Below, piece by piece: positions 1 through 12,411 of a stretch of DNA of 64,000 nucleotides. The translations under genes and the position numbers were made by a program. Origin of the DNA: Anadara kagoshimensis (lineage: Eukaryota; Mollusca; Bivalvia; Arcoida; Arcidae); assembly GCA_021292105.1 (NCBI GenBank), contig CM037865.1:69926356-69990355 (forward strand). The letters run 5' to 3'. How positions within the stretch are numbered: position 1 is the stretch's first letter; every line of letters starts with the position of its first letter. The notes below the pieces were generated by a model. That model saw nothing but the letters and a program-made list of their open reading frames with translations, was not told where the DNA came from and did not search any database.

Positions 1-3000
1 TCTAAACAAAGACTAAACATCACTAGAAAACCAAACAAATGAAAAACAAACAAATTGAGAACTATAGATTGGGGAATCTGCTAACAAAAGAAAGCTAGAA
101 AATTTGTTTTACCAAATGATCGCAAGGAAACCAGAATACATTAAATACAGAATGAACAGATAGACAAGTTATAAATGATTGCTGTAAGACAGCAACAAAC
201 TTTAATATTTCAAAAGAATATAAAACATTTCAAAACATACACAGAAAGGAAAACTTATTATTGCTAAACACAAGAACAAACTAAAACAGTTCTAAAGAAA
301 TCACATTTCAAAACATACACAAAAACTAAAACTATGATATCAAATGAAATCAAATTATAATGAACATTTAAAAAAATGAGTTAGTTTTAAAATTTAATAA
401 TAATCTGAGCTATTATTATAATACATAAATATTGTGTTTTAACACTAGAGTTTAAATATTTAGAAACTTTACGTGTACTTAAGCGTCAAATATCGGATAT
501 GTAAGCATGAAGTAATACATAACATGCACATATATAAGAGTTTTTGTTTCCTTTAGTCCTTATAATGATAAGGAAATAGGACTCCTGGCCACTTACAACA
601 CTTGGATGCAGCACACTCCTACGACAAAACAATTAAAGAACAATATCTCTTCACACAGCGAACGAGCGAAGGAGATGAATCATTGCAGAAGGATACTCTA
701 TCATCTCCAATGACTTCGTACTTTATTTCTAACAAAATCGTGAGCGACAAAGCATTCTACGTCAAACCAATAGAATACATTCGTACATATCACTATTATA
801 AGCAGGATGTTGACTGTCAAAAAGTGCGACTGACCTTGAAGGAGTTCTGTTGTCAACTCTTTCTTGATGCTGATATTTTATGAAAAACGTGACTGAGTTC
901 GAAATATCTGTCTTGATGCTGAGCTGACCTTCTGAAAATGTGACAAAACCAAAAGGGGTCCTGTAGGCATATCTGGCTAGGCGCTTCCTGGTATTGAATG
1001 TCAAAATGCGTCACAGAAACCCCGTTAGGAAATCTGACTCGGTGCTGATATTGCTGACATTGAAGGCGTGTTGTAGAAACATGTGTTTTGTTGCTTAACT
1101 CTAAACTATTTGTATGGACATATTAACTAAAACCCAAAATGCTTCTTTTTAATATTTCTGATGACTGATTCAATATAAACCAAGTGTATCAGAATATTTT
1201 TCAACGTGGTGGAATTATGCTTCCTAGATTTAAGGATGGTCGAATACCTAACATCTGAGATAGCGAATTAATTTTTTTCAAACGTTTACATCTTAGGTTT
1301 GTGACATATTGGCATAGAACAACACACTGTTAAATTTCAATTATCCGATTTAAATGTTCCTATATTATTCTAACTGCCATCTGCTATATAGCTTGTTTTT
1401 TTCATTCATCAATCATGCACATTTATAACACAGCTAATTCCTCAAGGACTCAAAAGTACCAATTGAACCAACGCTAACATAAACTATACAACTAATTCTA
1501 AATGAAATCAAATTTTCTTAAAATGAGAAGTCATTAGACCAGAACTATTAAAATACACATAAGGATTCACGGGAGAACATTCGTGTTTCCAGAACATTCA
1601 GAGAGAATTAATCTATAATTCAGACCAGCAGGATTTATCTAATTTAAATTGTTGTACGAAATTTATTTCTGCCCAAGAGACAAAAAGGGTGCACTAATTT
1701 CCCAATCACGTGACTCTGCCATTCATTTAGATAATGTGTACGCCATTTTGTGACATGGTCATAAACCTCTTACATCATATCTGGAAATGAGTTCTTAATT
1801 GAAATCCCTTAAGGATCATTGTTAAGACAGTTACGAAGTGCAGTTTTTCACCGACTTACTTCAGTTTCAATGTAATACGTTCATGTAGAACATATTAATT
1901 TTGAAAATGATGCATTCAATTAATTAAACAACGTGTTTCAAACGAGAGAGAGAGAGGGAGAGGGCGTGATATATTGTGTAATGTTTGTTAAAGGAAATGC
2001 AATGTGTTCTATACCATTGTAATTGACATGTTTCAGAAAACATTCAGAAAACATATCCAGTTAATTTAATGGTTGTACAATGTCTCAGTTTCCTTTTACT
2101 TCTGCTTTAGGTGGGTTGGATGTTTTAGACTTGCCTTGTTTGTTTTGATATGAAACCTTTTTTGATTTACACATTTCAGTGTTCAAACTGTTTAGTTCTT
2201 ACAGCACCGTCCTTCTGACACTCTCATAGTGTACATCAAAATCCAATACACTGGTGTATAAAGATTTAAAACATCTTACATCATGATGTATTATAATGGC
2301 CCTTTTTCATTTCATATTCGTCCTAAAAACATACTTCAAGCTTCTGGAATATTGAACATATCGGGCCCTGATGTATGTTTTTGATATTTTTACGAGGACA
2401 ACGAATTCATAAATCCTTCTTCTGATAATTAAACAATATTGTTTTTGGCGTTAAGGGACTTGTGAGTCTTACTCTAATTAATTATAAGATATTATTTATG
2501 TATGATAATATTGTCTTCCTTATCTATGGAGATGTTCACGTAGTGAAACCAAATATTGAAATTAAAATTAAACATGATATCATACGAAAAATGGAAAACG
2601 CATGACTCTATTAAGAGTTTTTTAAAAATCCAGTTGCGTGCTCATTTTGAATTGGTCTAGTATTTCACTAAGCACATTGCAATATTTGCGCTCATTTGAA
2701 ACGAACCTGATAGTTGCTCACGCATGCACGTGCGTGGTTCAATAACTAATATCCTGACTAGTCCCTCAAAAATTATGCTTGGTTTTAGCATAGATGCAAA
2801 ATGCACTATTCTTTGTTTGCATGTCATAATGTTTCATTAAGATTGCACGTGTCATTTAAGATAATCAAACTCACGCACGTCACCGCTCACCAAGTCGAAA
2901 GGTTATCATTTTTATTTTCTTCAAATAAGCGTAGTTAGATCTTATTATTTGCAAATATAAGTAGAATTGGAAAACAAAAATAATATTTTTATCATTGTGA

Positions 3001-3292
3001 TGTTATATATGAAGGGGTCACACTGACAATTTTTCTCACCAAAACTTTTGCCAGAATTTTTTTCGACAAATATAATTTTTATGGGCCAAAGATATTTTTA
3101 ATCTAATTGTAATTTCTGGAGAAAATTTAAGAGAAATAAAATTGAATGATAAACGGCATGTTTGATGACATGAATAAACAAACAAAACAAACAACAGTTT
3201 TCTTGTTTTACTTATTTATTCGTGAATTAAAGCAAAATTGTAAAACAATTTTCACAAACAAAAATATATTCAAGACAACTAGACAACCGTAT
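1..3292. other. AT-rich intergenic sequence, no gene recognised
   Basis: No coding region, RNA gene or mobile element could be recognised on either strand. A 93-codon open frame at 602-883 (+) has no domain, signal or family resemblance that I can identify. The stretch at about 805-1080 contains loosely repeated words ('gatgctga', 'ctgaccttgaagg') that may be a very old tandem array, but the units are too diverged to define. A short GA-rich run lies near 1945-1964. Confidence 0.5.
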
Positions 3293-3350
3293 TGTCATGT
3301 GCTACTTTTGAATGTATTATTTCATAAAAATTCAAAAGTAGCACATGACA
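3293..3350. mobile_element. 58-bp palindromic mini-element (TGTCAT family)
   Basis: The element starts TGTCATGTGCTACTTTTGAA and ends with the reverse complement of that sequence, so almost the whole 58 bp folds into one hairpin around a short AT-rich centre. It is flanked on both sides by GTAT (3289-3292 and 3351-3354), which reads as a 4-bp target-site duplication. Related hairpins occur at 5743, 6840, 11951, 37055 and 37644. It has no coding capacity. The mobilising superfamily is unknown to me. Confidence 0.6.
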
Positions 3351-3427
3351 GTATGTATAGAAAACAAATAGCATTTATTCTTACAGATGAGCCAAAACAC
3401 AATACTAGTACGCAAAACCTCTAATAT

Positions 3428-3566
3428 AAAGTTACCTTTCTGCAAAAGTGCCTATATCACAGGAAATGTCAGAACAACCAACACAAAGTTACCTTTCTGC
3501 AAATTGCCTATATCGTGACAAATGTCAGAACAACCAACATAAAGTTACCTTTCTGCAAAAGTGCAT
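3428..3566. repeat. short tandem array, about 57-bp unit, 2.5 copies
   Basis: The phrase 'aaagttacctttctgcaaa' recurs at 3428, 3485 and 3541, followed in the first two copies by 'tatat..a..aaatgtcagaacaaccaac'. The periods are 57 and 56 bp. The copies are close to identical, so the array is young. Confidence 0.75.
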
Positions 3567-4876
3567 AAGAAATCTACAGGATTATATGATCATTAAATAA
3601 CAACATGTGTGTTTGTATCATGAACATGCAATTATCTAGTAAAGAAATAGAATATATGAAATTATATTACATATTGACTTCTAAGAATTCATCTTGTTTC
3701 TAATTGTAACATATATTTAATAGCTCCGTTTTCCTGGAAGAAGAACATCCGATATCAGTTACATTATCATGATCAACTTCATCACGCGACACTCAAGAAT
3801 GTCAATCCGTGATCAATCGATGTAACTTTATTAAAATATTCTATTACTTTACGGTGATAGCATGATACACAAGTCAAATACACAGCTTGACCGTTGAGCC
3901 ACCTTTAGGAAGCAGAGTTGGGGTCCTTTGTCTAACGTCTAGACTATGCATGTATTCATTATACAAACTCAATATCAGATATGAGAAATGAGGATTTATA
4001 CAGAAATGAAGGATTTACCATTGAAGACATATAATTAAGGAATAATCCTGATATTCCTTGTATATTTCAGATGCGGGTGATGTTTTTGGGATAACAATGT
4101 AATGCTCCGGTAATACTTAATTGTTTCCAGGAAATACATCGTTTATATTTCATGTACTGGAAAATGGAAATATAATATTCTCCCATTTAAACCCACTTTC
4201 TGATATGACAGATGCCGGTTTACTGTGATAGATTTGGAGATTAAGAATACATAACTAGTTCTTATTTCGATAAAATTTTTGTTTAAGGAAATTGCAGAAT
4301 AATTGTAATTGAGTTAGTATTGCTCTGTATAAAGGGGCTTTGTTAGCTTTTTGCGTAGTTTATATCATTTAAAGAATTTTGTCTCACTTCCTTGATGGAG
4401 GGTCACTCGTTTAATTTAATATGCCATGTGTCAAAGTTTTGCATTGTTTTGTTGTTTTGGGAATTGTAATTTTGACATAGACCGGTGTCTATAAGTGTTA
4501 TTGGACATAAGGCATTACAGATGCGTATCCAGTTCTTGACTCTCTTGGTACTTAAAGCATAAAGATTATCAGTAGTTTGCTGATGTCCAATCCAAATGGT
4601 GTATTAGAATTTACAGCCAAATAAACATGCCCTTGTCAGTATTGTCAGTACCCAAAGCAAGATCACAAAAATCTAATATAGAAATTAAAAAAAAAGAAGG
4701 GGAAACTGACACATACTGAGAACATTTTAAAACAAAACGGTATCCAGCGGTACATGTATGTCTTTGGAAAGCCTTTAACATCAAACGTGCTTAACATCCA
4801 GTGGACACCACAGCGCACACATTTAAACAATTAAATTGAGCCTCAGTTTGCCTAAAAAAGAAACAACTACCCCCGT
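3567..4876. other. AT-rich intergenic, possible very old PLE tail
   Basis: No gene is seen. At about 4381-4475 the order of words 'ctcacttcc..gatgga..gtcac', 'gtcaaagtttt' and 'gggaattgtaattttgaca' follows that of the PLE 3' tail found elsewhere in the window. This would be a strongly diverged plus-strand copy, and the resemblance is weak. Confidence 0.3.
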
Positions 4877-5030
4877 ATGTGTGTTTGTAGCTAGCTAAAC
4901 AGGAGGTGCTTACCCTTCTGAAGCACCCGGCCTCACTTCCCTGGTGGAAGTTCACGTGTCTAACCTGACTTGTCGGTTCCAAAATTAACTTTGCTTCCAA
5001 TTGTGATTCGGAAATGGATTACTATGTTTT
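4877..5030 (+). mobile_element. Penelope-like element, 3' tail fragment
   Basis: The copy carries the diagnostic tail words in order: 'gtagctagctaaacaggagg', 'agcacccggcctcacttccc', 'tggtggaagttcacgtgtct' and 'ttgtgattcgg.aatggatt'. These are the same words that follow the PLE stop codon in the copies at 20122 and 47222. Only the untranslated tail is present here, as expected for a 5'-truncated retroelement insertion. It is a fossil fragment. Confidence 0.75.
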
Positions 5031-5742
5031 TTAAATTTATATGTTGGAATGTTATTATTATATAAAATTGTATTTTTATTATTCTTTTATGAATATTTTC
5101 GGTATAAAATAATTGTCAAAAAACTGATTTTAGCTTTTCACAAAATGCAACGTAGTTTATTTGGTGAGAAATGACGCCAAGACACCACTAGTAGAGAAAA
5201 AAATAGAACAGATATTTTGATCGAATCAAAAGCTTGCCTAGAAGTTATTTATTTGGCTATATTTCATTTAGACTCTTTACATATTTTCTTAATCGATCTG
5301 TTTTTACCAACAAAATGTACTTTACTGAACAATAACAACGGTACAGCTAGGCTTATAAACCAAAAGCTGTGACACTACAGAATTTATAAACATAGTTGTG
5401 TTTATCTGGTCTTGAAACAGGTGCGCGAATTATAAAAAAAACTAAATTGAGAAATCATAAATATACATTAGTACACATTTCATACATTTTTTGCATTCTA
5501 GTTGCATTATTTTATATATAATAAGGATTTGTATGAATTATATATATATCACATCTGTGACAAAGACGATTTGACCCATTTCATATAAGTTTTATTATTA
5601 AACTATAGCAACACATTAAAGAAGAAATGTAGCGAATCAATTGGGACCATTAAATATGATGTTAACTGATGATAAAACTCCATTGTGCTTAAAGAGATGG
5701 AATTTAAACTGGACACTATCAAAAATAGTTTAAGATTCTTTC
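5031..5742. other. AT-rich intergenic, nothing recognised
   Basis: This is simple AT-rich sequence with short A and TA runs. I see no gene, element or array. Confidence 0.5.
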
Positions 5743-5801
5743 TGTCCTGTCCTGATTTTGATATTTTATTAAAATAATGCATTCAAAATCAGCACATGAC
5801 A
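5743..5801. mobile_element. palindromic mini-element (TGTCAT family), diverged
   Basis: The right end 'attcaaaatcagcacatgaca' matches the family end, and the left half (TGTC..CTGATTTTGA) is its imperfect reverse complement. The flanks are tttc and cttc, an imperfect 4-bp duplication. It is the same size as the 3293 copy. Confidence 0.45.
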
Positions 5802-6002
5802 CTTCTGTTATTTACCAGCATCTGAATTGTCATAGTTTTTTTTTTAAATTCATGCATAATGTATTTCAAAATGTTCACTGTTTTGTAAAAAAAAAAAATT
5901 AAATTGTAAGTGTTTATGGACAATCGATTGCGATAACATAGGATATTTAAGACTTTTACAAAGTACTAAAACCGATCACTGGATACAACTTTGTCAATAT
6001 AT

Positions 6003-6156
6003 ACATGCACCATCACAATCCTAAAAAGCAAAGTAAAAACGTTAACAACTGGCAAATGAAGTAAATCAAGTGAATTTTCACCAGGAAAGTGAGACCGAGT
6101 GCTTAAGAAGAGTAAGCACCTCCTATCTAGTTAACTATACTCACCTGAGTGTGATT
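6003..6156 (-). mobile_element. Penelope-like element, 3' tail fragment
   Basis: This is a minus-strand copy of the PLE tail. On the plus strand it reads 'catcacaatcc', 'gcaaagtaaaaac', 'ttttcaccaggaaagtgaga' and 'agtaagcacctcctatctag', the reverse complements of the tail words. No coding part is present. Confidence 0.65.
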
Positions 6157-6839
6157 TGGACCATCAGTTATGATTGTTATGTTAAATAGCACCATTGGAT
6201 ATCGTATTGTCATTATGTCGATCCAGGGTTCGTTTTACATTACATAATTTTATTTTTTTTAACTGCGACGTTTGCTTCATGGTTCGGTTTCATTCTTAAA
6301 TCCCCGACATTAAACTGCTGATCCCATTTTCATTTCTTCCACAAAAGACCTATCTGGAGCTGTTCTTATAGAAATTTTGTTGATATAGATGTAACTAACA
6401 TATCAATTCATTAATGGAAAATATGTATATTCAATATAAACCGCTATGGTCAATGTATAATTCATGAAGCAGGGTTCACCTCACTTTATACTTATATTAA
6501 GATCTCTATATAAATTGTACTTACATATATATAATAATTAAAATCAATTAAAAACTGAATAAATCACATGGTATGTGACCTTGGTATTAAGTTGGGTTTT
6601 CTTCATTATATATATAGTTTAAAATATAACTTCTTACTTATACTGGGAACTGTGGAGAAAATAGTTACATGCAGTTAAATATGGAAATTAGACGTCATAT
6701 ATAATTGGTTTTTAGTTCGAAAAAGTTAAGTTTAACTAAAATTACGCATATATGACATATTTGCCCTTTTATGAGGTTCTGCCATTCAGCTTATTGACAG
6801 TACGTTTTGTGACTTTATTTTAAGATTGATCACATAGCA

Positions 6840-6902
6840 TAGAACTACCATGTTTTATTTTGAATTTATATGAAATGATGCATTCAAAAGTAGTACATGA
6901 CA
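6840..6902. mobile_element. decayed palindromic mini-element (TGTCAT family)
   Basis: The right half 'attcaaaagtagtacatgaca' is a good match to the family end. The left half pairs only over its inner part (TATTTTGAAT). No clear flanking duplication is visible. Confidence 0.35.
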
Positions 6903-7863
6903 ATCCGAAAATATTGCAATTCTTCAAAAATAGCGTAAAGATTTTATGTTACATTTTAGCCAAATAATACTGCACAATTTAGTGTTTGGTCGGGAAAACA
7001 CAAACAAACACCTACGTTTTCTAGATACCATTGTTTTCATCATGAGAAAATAATCGACTTTGAGTTGTATATAATCAAGGATTTAAATGCTGCTGCATCT
7101 GAAATGAAATTTGAGAAGGACTCTTGAATGAAAACTTACTGTACCAAGTTTACATATCCATACCCATAACAATGTTAGTAACTAAAACACGACCATTCAA
7201 TGCATACGTGTGTGAACATTTAAACTACGTTTTTTAAAAATATATTTCCAATTTGAAAAATGTGTTTTATTTATTTAAAAACAGAATCGATATTTCTACA
7301 GATCTATATACCTGTTCAATAAGAGATACAGGGCAAACTGGTACAACTTCAATATGAACAATTAGTGACAAGTGATTAAAAAGAATGTGTAAATAAATGA
7401 ATAAACCCAACCAATGTATAATCTGATAATAACGATTTTCAAATATTATAAATACAATTATAATATTTTATTGGTTTTTTAAATACGGAATAAACACAAG
7501 TTAAAACCAGATATTTATCTTGTCACGATTACACCGTGCCAACGACCCCCCTCCCTCCCCTTTCCCGTAATCACGTGTGCATTTATTTCAATAAGGGTGG
7601 TATTTTTTGCATTCGACAAAAACCCAAATCATTGTTCTCTGCATTCATTTATACATATAAATAAATAGTTTTATATTGCTCGAAAATATATAATAGAGTA
7701 TCGATATGTAAATAAATACAGTTCAAAAAACATTGCAATTGCAATGTAAAATGTTTTTAAACTGTCCGAGACATCGAACCTTTAATTTTTAAACCAAAGA
7801 AAATACAAAAGTTAATATGTCTTACTCTGTTTTCGAATGCTAATTATTTATGTTGCTAGAATT

Positions 7864-7920
<57 letters not shown>

Positions 7921-8475
7921 TTAACCTTGAAGGAATTGGGAAGCCTGTTAAAAGAAAACAGTTTTCATCATCATAACTGATATAGTGTTTACATTGTTTA
8001 AACACTAGGGTTAAATCTGTCTTTTTTTAAATTAGTGTTTTGTGTATACCACCTGAGTAGAAAGGGAAAATCGATCGTTAGAATCTACAAAATATTTATC
8101 ATGTGTGCCTTAGAACAATCACATGTTGATAATATGGCGTGTTACTCTGACGGGATAAGTAAAGGTCTGTATAAAGAATGTCAGTGAAATGTAAACAGAT
8201 TTGATGAGGAGAATTAATGGTTTTTATTGACCAGGTGGAACAAGTTAAACACATCATCTAAACACGCAACATTAGATATTGGTGGACGACAAATAAATCG
8301 ATCACGTATTACTACCGACCACCAATACTTACCACCAGTAGTAATTATATTGTATATAGTCAGTCAAATATTTTACTAAATGTTGATCTTTTTTCAGTTA
8401 CAACAGTACTAGTGATGGTGACAAATGCAATGACAACAACAAAAAGCGCAAATGACAGGGGAACAGAAAACACTA
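6903..8475. other. AT-rich intergenic with a GA microsatellite
   Basis: No gene is recognised. The stretch contains the (GA)n microsatellite listed separately and a C-rich patch near 7545-7563. Confidence 0.5.
7868..7915. repeat. (GA)24 microsatellite
   Basis: An uninterrupted GA dinucleotide run of about 48 bp. It is probably length-polymorphic. Confidence 0.97.
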
Positions 8476-8710
8476 GATGCTGAAATGAGGTCCATTGTTA
8501 TCTTGAAGCTGAATTCAGTGCTTAAATAAGGTCCATTGCAATGTTGAAGCCGAATTCAATGTAAACATGAGTGCTGAAATAAGATCAACTGCAATGTTAA
8601 CGGTGAATTCAGTGTAAACACTATTGTTGAAATATAGTTAATAGCAATGTTGAAGCTGAATTCAGTGTAAACACGCGTGTTGAAAATGGTCCTTTGCAAT
8701 GTTGGATGTT
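8476..8710. repeat. degenerate minisatellite, about 53-bp unit
   Basis: The core 'gaattcagtgtaaacac..gtgttgaaat...gcaatgttgaagct' is repeated about four times, with 'gaattca' at about 8511, 8552, 8605 and 8658. Spacing is about 41 bp, then 53 and 53. Short open frames on the minus strand come from this repetition and are not genes. Confidence 0.7.
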
Positions 8711-10610
8711 TACAGGAGTTCGAAAATAAAGCCCACAGCAACAATAATGTCTTCCGGTGCTAACTGGCGAAAGAAATATACTTAATGCAGCACTGGAATA
8801 GTATATTGGATGCACTTTTAAAGAAACAAATGAATAGATCAAACGAAAAATCCTGAATCCCGGGGTTATCATTTTTTAGGAATCTGAATCCAAGTCTATA
8901 GACCAGCTTACTGTATTGTATTTATCTTTCTATCTGTGACAGGTCGATACCTCTTTGATCCTGGGAACTAGAACATATTTTATGTATTTGTCTGATGTAA
9001 AAAGGGGGTTTGGTTGGTGAACGTCCAAATCTGTCTTCCGCTAACTTTCTTCGTGTTTTTTGTTGTATCTTCGAACTGTCTTAAGATATAGAATTTCTTA
9101 TCATCTGTTTTCTGTTATCAAAATCCTACACTAGGTACACCAGATTTCACGTTAAGGAATTCTGACGGGTTTACGCTTGTTTCACATTAATTTTGAAAGT
9201 GAAGACAACTAACAATACTGCAATATTTAGGAGTAGGATGATATATATACACAGTATACTAGATCTACCTTGTCTTGAAGGACTGCCTTCACTTTGTTTA
9301 CTAACCTAGTTTTAAAAGAAAACTCTAAATTAACCTGATTTTTTTATATTTCGCTTAAAATGAAATTATTTTGAGTTTAAAAGCGTGTTTATCAACAGAA
9401 CAGAATATTCTTTCTTTTCCTTGATACTTCTGACTAGGTAACTTTTTGACCAATATTTCTAAGAAATTAAAATATCTTGGTTTTACATTAGTCATACCAG
9501 AAAGTAGTGCGCATTGATGCGCATTGACGACGAACTAATACAAACGACTCTATGTGGTACCATTCCTGAGCATTCGTGTGATAAACCTGAACTTAGAGTT
9601 TCAGATACCTGAAATAAGTAATAGAAGTGTTTTTGATATTTAATTCTAATTAACGAACACAGCTATTTTTATATTAGTTAAGAAGGTTATTCTTGTAAAT
9701 GTTTAATAGGCTAGACATTATGAATAGCTAATAATGCAAAGAGAATATCTTACAATCTCCAGTTTGGTTTCATAGACCAGAACCATAGCTAATACTGTAA
9801 TCCAAATAAAACATAACCAACCACTACGACGAAATTGTCAATACGCATAACACAAGCGACTAGACACCCCTTAGCACTAAACGCTTAACTGTGATGTAAG
9901 AGAATATAATATAAAAATACTATATACGCCTTTTTGTCCATATCCATATAATAAACAACAGACAAGGTAGTTCTGAAAAGTGAAAATTTTAGAAACACAA
10001 AAACAATAAAAATCCTAGGGAAGTGTAAATAATGAGGTTTTTTCAGAAACACAAAAATGTGTATGTCGTGTGCTGCAGGTGTTATGTTTAACATGTTAAG
10101 GCGACACATAAATTGTTTTACACAAAAATTAATGTACCACTCATATAAAAGATGAGATACACTCCATAAGACATCCTGGATATGAAAAAACAGAATCCAT
10201 CGCATCAAGCAAAACGTGTGGCAAGAATTTCAAGTTATGTTTGGAAATACGACCAGATACCTTAAACTGGTAGAACATTTTTTCACCTGTGACTTCTATG
10301 ACTTTATAAAATGCAACGGTCTCGTAACTTTGTTACATCATTTCCTTTATGGTTGCAATAAACTTGCTCTCGTCCTTTTCAGGCCTAAAAGTCATTATCC
10401 TGAGAGATTAAAACTCATTTTTATGTCATCAAAATCGTTATGGTGAGACAAACGCAAAAATATATAACAATATTATAATAATCTTTGAAATGGCACAGCT
10501 ACAGTTGGCTTAAACATGCGCAATGCTGAATAATAAATTTTGTAAAGATTTCTGGAATTTGGTAAGACAGGAACAAACCCAGATATTTTTTGTTATTTAT
10601 ATACGATTTT
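8711..10610. other. intergenic, nothing recognised
   Basis: No supportable gene or element is seen. The open frame at 9885-10208 (-) is AT-rich and hydrophobic by composition, without an identifiable domain. Confidence 0.5.
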
Positions 10611-11576
10611 TGACATTAACTTTACACTCGGTCTGTATATGACTCGTTGACTGTATTCTCTATACCATGTATGTCAGTTTTTATTTGACATTAACTTTAC
10701 ACTCGGTCTGTATATGACTCGTTGACTGTATTCTCTATACCATGTATGTCAGTTTTTATTTGACATTAACTTTACACTCGGTCTGTATATGACTCGTTGA
10801 CTGTATTCTCTATACCATGTATGTCAGTTTTTATTTGACATTAACTTTACACTCAGTCTGTATATGACTCGTTGACTGTATTCTCTATACCATGTATGTC
10901 AGTTTTTATTTGACATTAACTTTACACTCAGTCTGTATATGACTCGTTGACTGTATTCTCTATACCATGTATGTCATTTTTTATTTGACATTAACTTTAC
11001 ACTCGGTCTGTATATGACTCGTTGACTGTATTCTCTATACCATGTCTGACATTAACTTTACACTCGGTCTGTATATGACTCGTTGACTGTATTCTCTATA
11101 CCATGTCTGACATTAACTTTACACTCGGTCTGTATATGACTCGTTGACTGTATTCTCTATACCATGTCTGACATTAACTTTACACCCGGTCTGTATATGA
11201 CTCGTTGACTGTATTCTCTATACCATGTATATCCGTTTTTATTTGACATTAACTTTACACTCGGTCTGTATATGACTCGTTGACTGTATTCTCTATACCA
11301 TGTCTGACATTAACTTTACACTCGGTCTGTATATGACTCGTTGACTGTATTCTCTATACCATGTTTGACATTAACTTTACACTCGGTCTGTATATGACTC
11401 GTTGACTGTATTCTCTATACCATGTTTGACATTAACTTTACACCCGGTCTGTATATGACTCGTTGACTGTATTCTCTATACCATGTATATCCGTTTTTAT
11501 TTGACATTAACTTTACACTCGGTCTGTATATGACTCGTTGACTGTATTCTCTATACCATGTATGTCAGTTTTTATT
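10611..11576. repeat. 14-unit minisatellite with 75- and 61-bp units
   Basis: Every unit starts 'tgacattaactttacac' and runs through 'ggtctgtatatgactcgttg' to 'ctctataccatgt'. Long units add a 14-bp extension ('atgtcagtttttat' or 'atatccgtttttat'). Unit starts are 10611, 10686, 10761, 10836, 10911, 10986, 11047, 11108, 11169, 11244, 11305, 11366, 11427 and 11502. The order is five long, then short-short-short-long twice, then one long. The two short-short-short-long blocks (10986-11243 and 11244-11501) are both 258 bp and share the same private variants ('cacccggtc' in the last unit, 'atatccg' in its extension), so a block duplication happened. Units are almost identical, which indicates recent homogenisation. 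Confidence 0.95.
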
Positions 11577-11950
11577 AGAACTACTCATAAATAAAAACTC
11601 TTGTCGACTTGTTTTCTCTCAACTCTATTTTCAGAACGCTGTACACTTAAAGTGCTGTTTATATATGATATATGGCATCACGTGATGTCACTCAAAGTTA
11701 TGTAATTTTTACCAAAGTAATTTTTTAAAGTTTAAAACATTTCCATTGTGTGTGTTTATCTTGTTTTTTGTCGCGTTGTTGTGTTTTTTATTGTCCTAGC
11801 TATTGTATTAGGTTATTTTGCTTTAAATTCCATTCCTACAAATAAGGTTTGTTGTTTTTGTTTGTTCCTGCTAAAGCCGGGACCATGTTTATTATTTTTT
11901 ATTTAAACACCGAATTTCCATTGTGAATAGCATCGACATTATTTTTATTC
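11577..11950. other. AT-rich spacer, nothing recognised
   Basis: A low-complexity, T-rich spacer between the minisatellite and the hairpin element. No gene is visible. Confidence 0.5.
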
Positions 11951-12058
11951 TGTCATATACCATTTTTAAAATTGAATCATAAAATACATTAAAAAATGGT
12001 ATATGACAATTTTTTTAATGTATTTTATGATTAAATTTAAAAAAAATGGTATATGACA
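11951..12058. mobile_element. three-armed palindromic mini-element (TGTCAT family)
   Basis: The first 58 bp (11951-12008) form a hairpin from TGTCATATACCATTTTT to its reverse complement. A further 50 bp then repeats the second arm ('tttaatgtattttatgatta...atggtatatgaca'). The whole 108 bp is flanked by ATTC on both sides (11947-11950 and 12059-12062), a 4-bp target-site duplication, so the three-armed unit appears to have inserted as one piece. A similar architecture is seen at 37644-37778. Confidence 0.65.
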
Positions 12059-12411
12059 ATTCTATGGAATAAGCAGTGTAAGCAAGACAAAATAAATTAA
12101 TTGAAACTATCCCTCCGTATTATACCGAATTTAAAAAATCAAAAGAAATCGCTTGCAAAATCAAAATAACATTTTCGATTTCCACCTTAAGTATCTAAAA
12201 CCAATACGTTTTGGGTTTTGTTCCCAGTGGCAACAGGCCTGCAGAACAAGGTATGTTGCGACAAAGTCCAAACCACTAGCACTGAACAATACCAATATAA
12301 AGACCATATGCCAATTATATTGTTCTGTAATCGCCAATTACAAATTTCATGTTTTCTTTGAAACTATTGAATATGTTTATTCTCCTTTAAACGTAATTGT
12401 AAAACTAAAGC
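12059..12411. other. short spacer, nothing recognised
   Basis: The open frame that crosses this stretch (12153-12464) runs into the Harbinger inverted repeat and shows no family signature. Confidence 0.45.

Noticed and set aside
602-883. 93-codon open frame on the plus strand
   Set aside because: It has no recognisable domain, signal peptide or family motif, lies in sequence with loosely repeated words, and is of a length expected by chance in 64 kb.
10611-11576. CRISPR-like array
   Set aside because: The units are contiguous with no unique spacers, the context is eukaryotic and there are no cas genes. It is a minisatellite.
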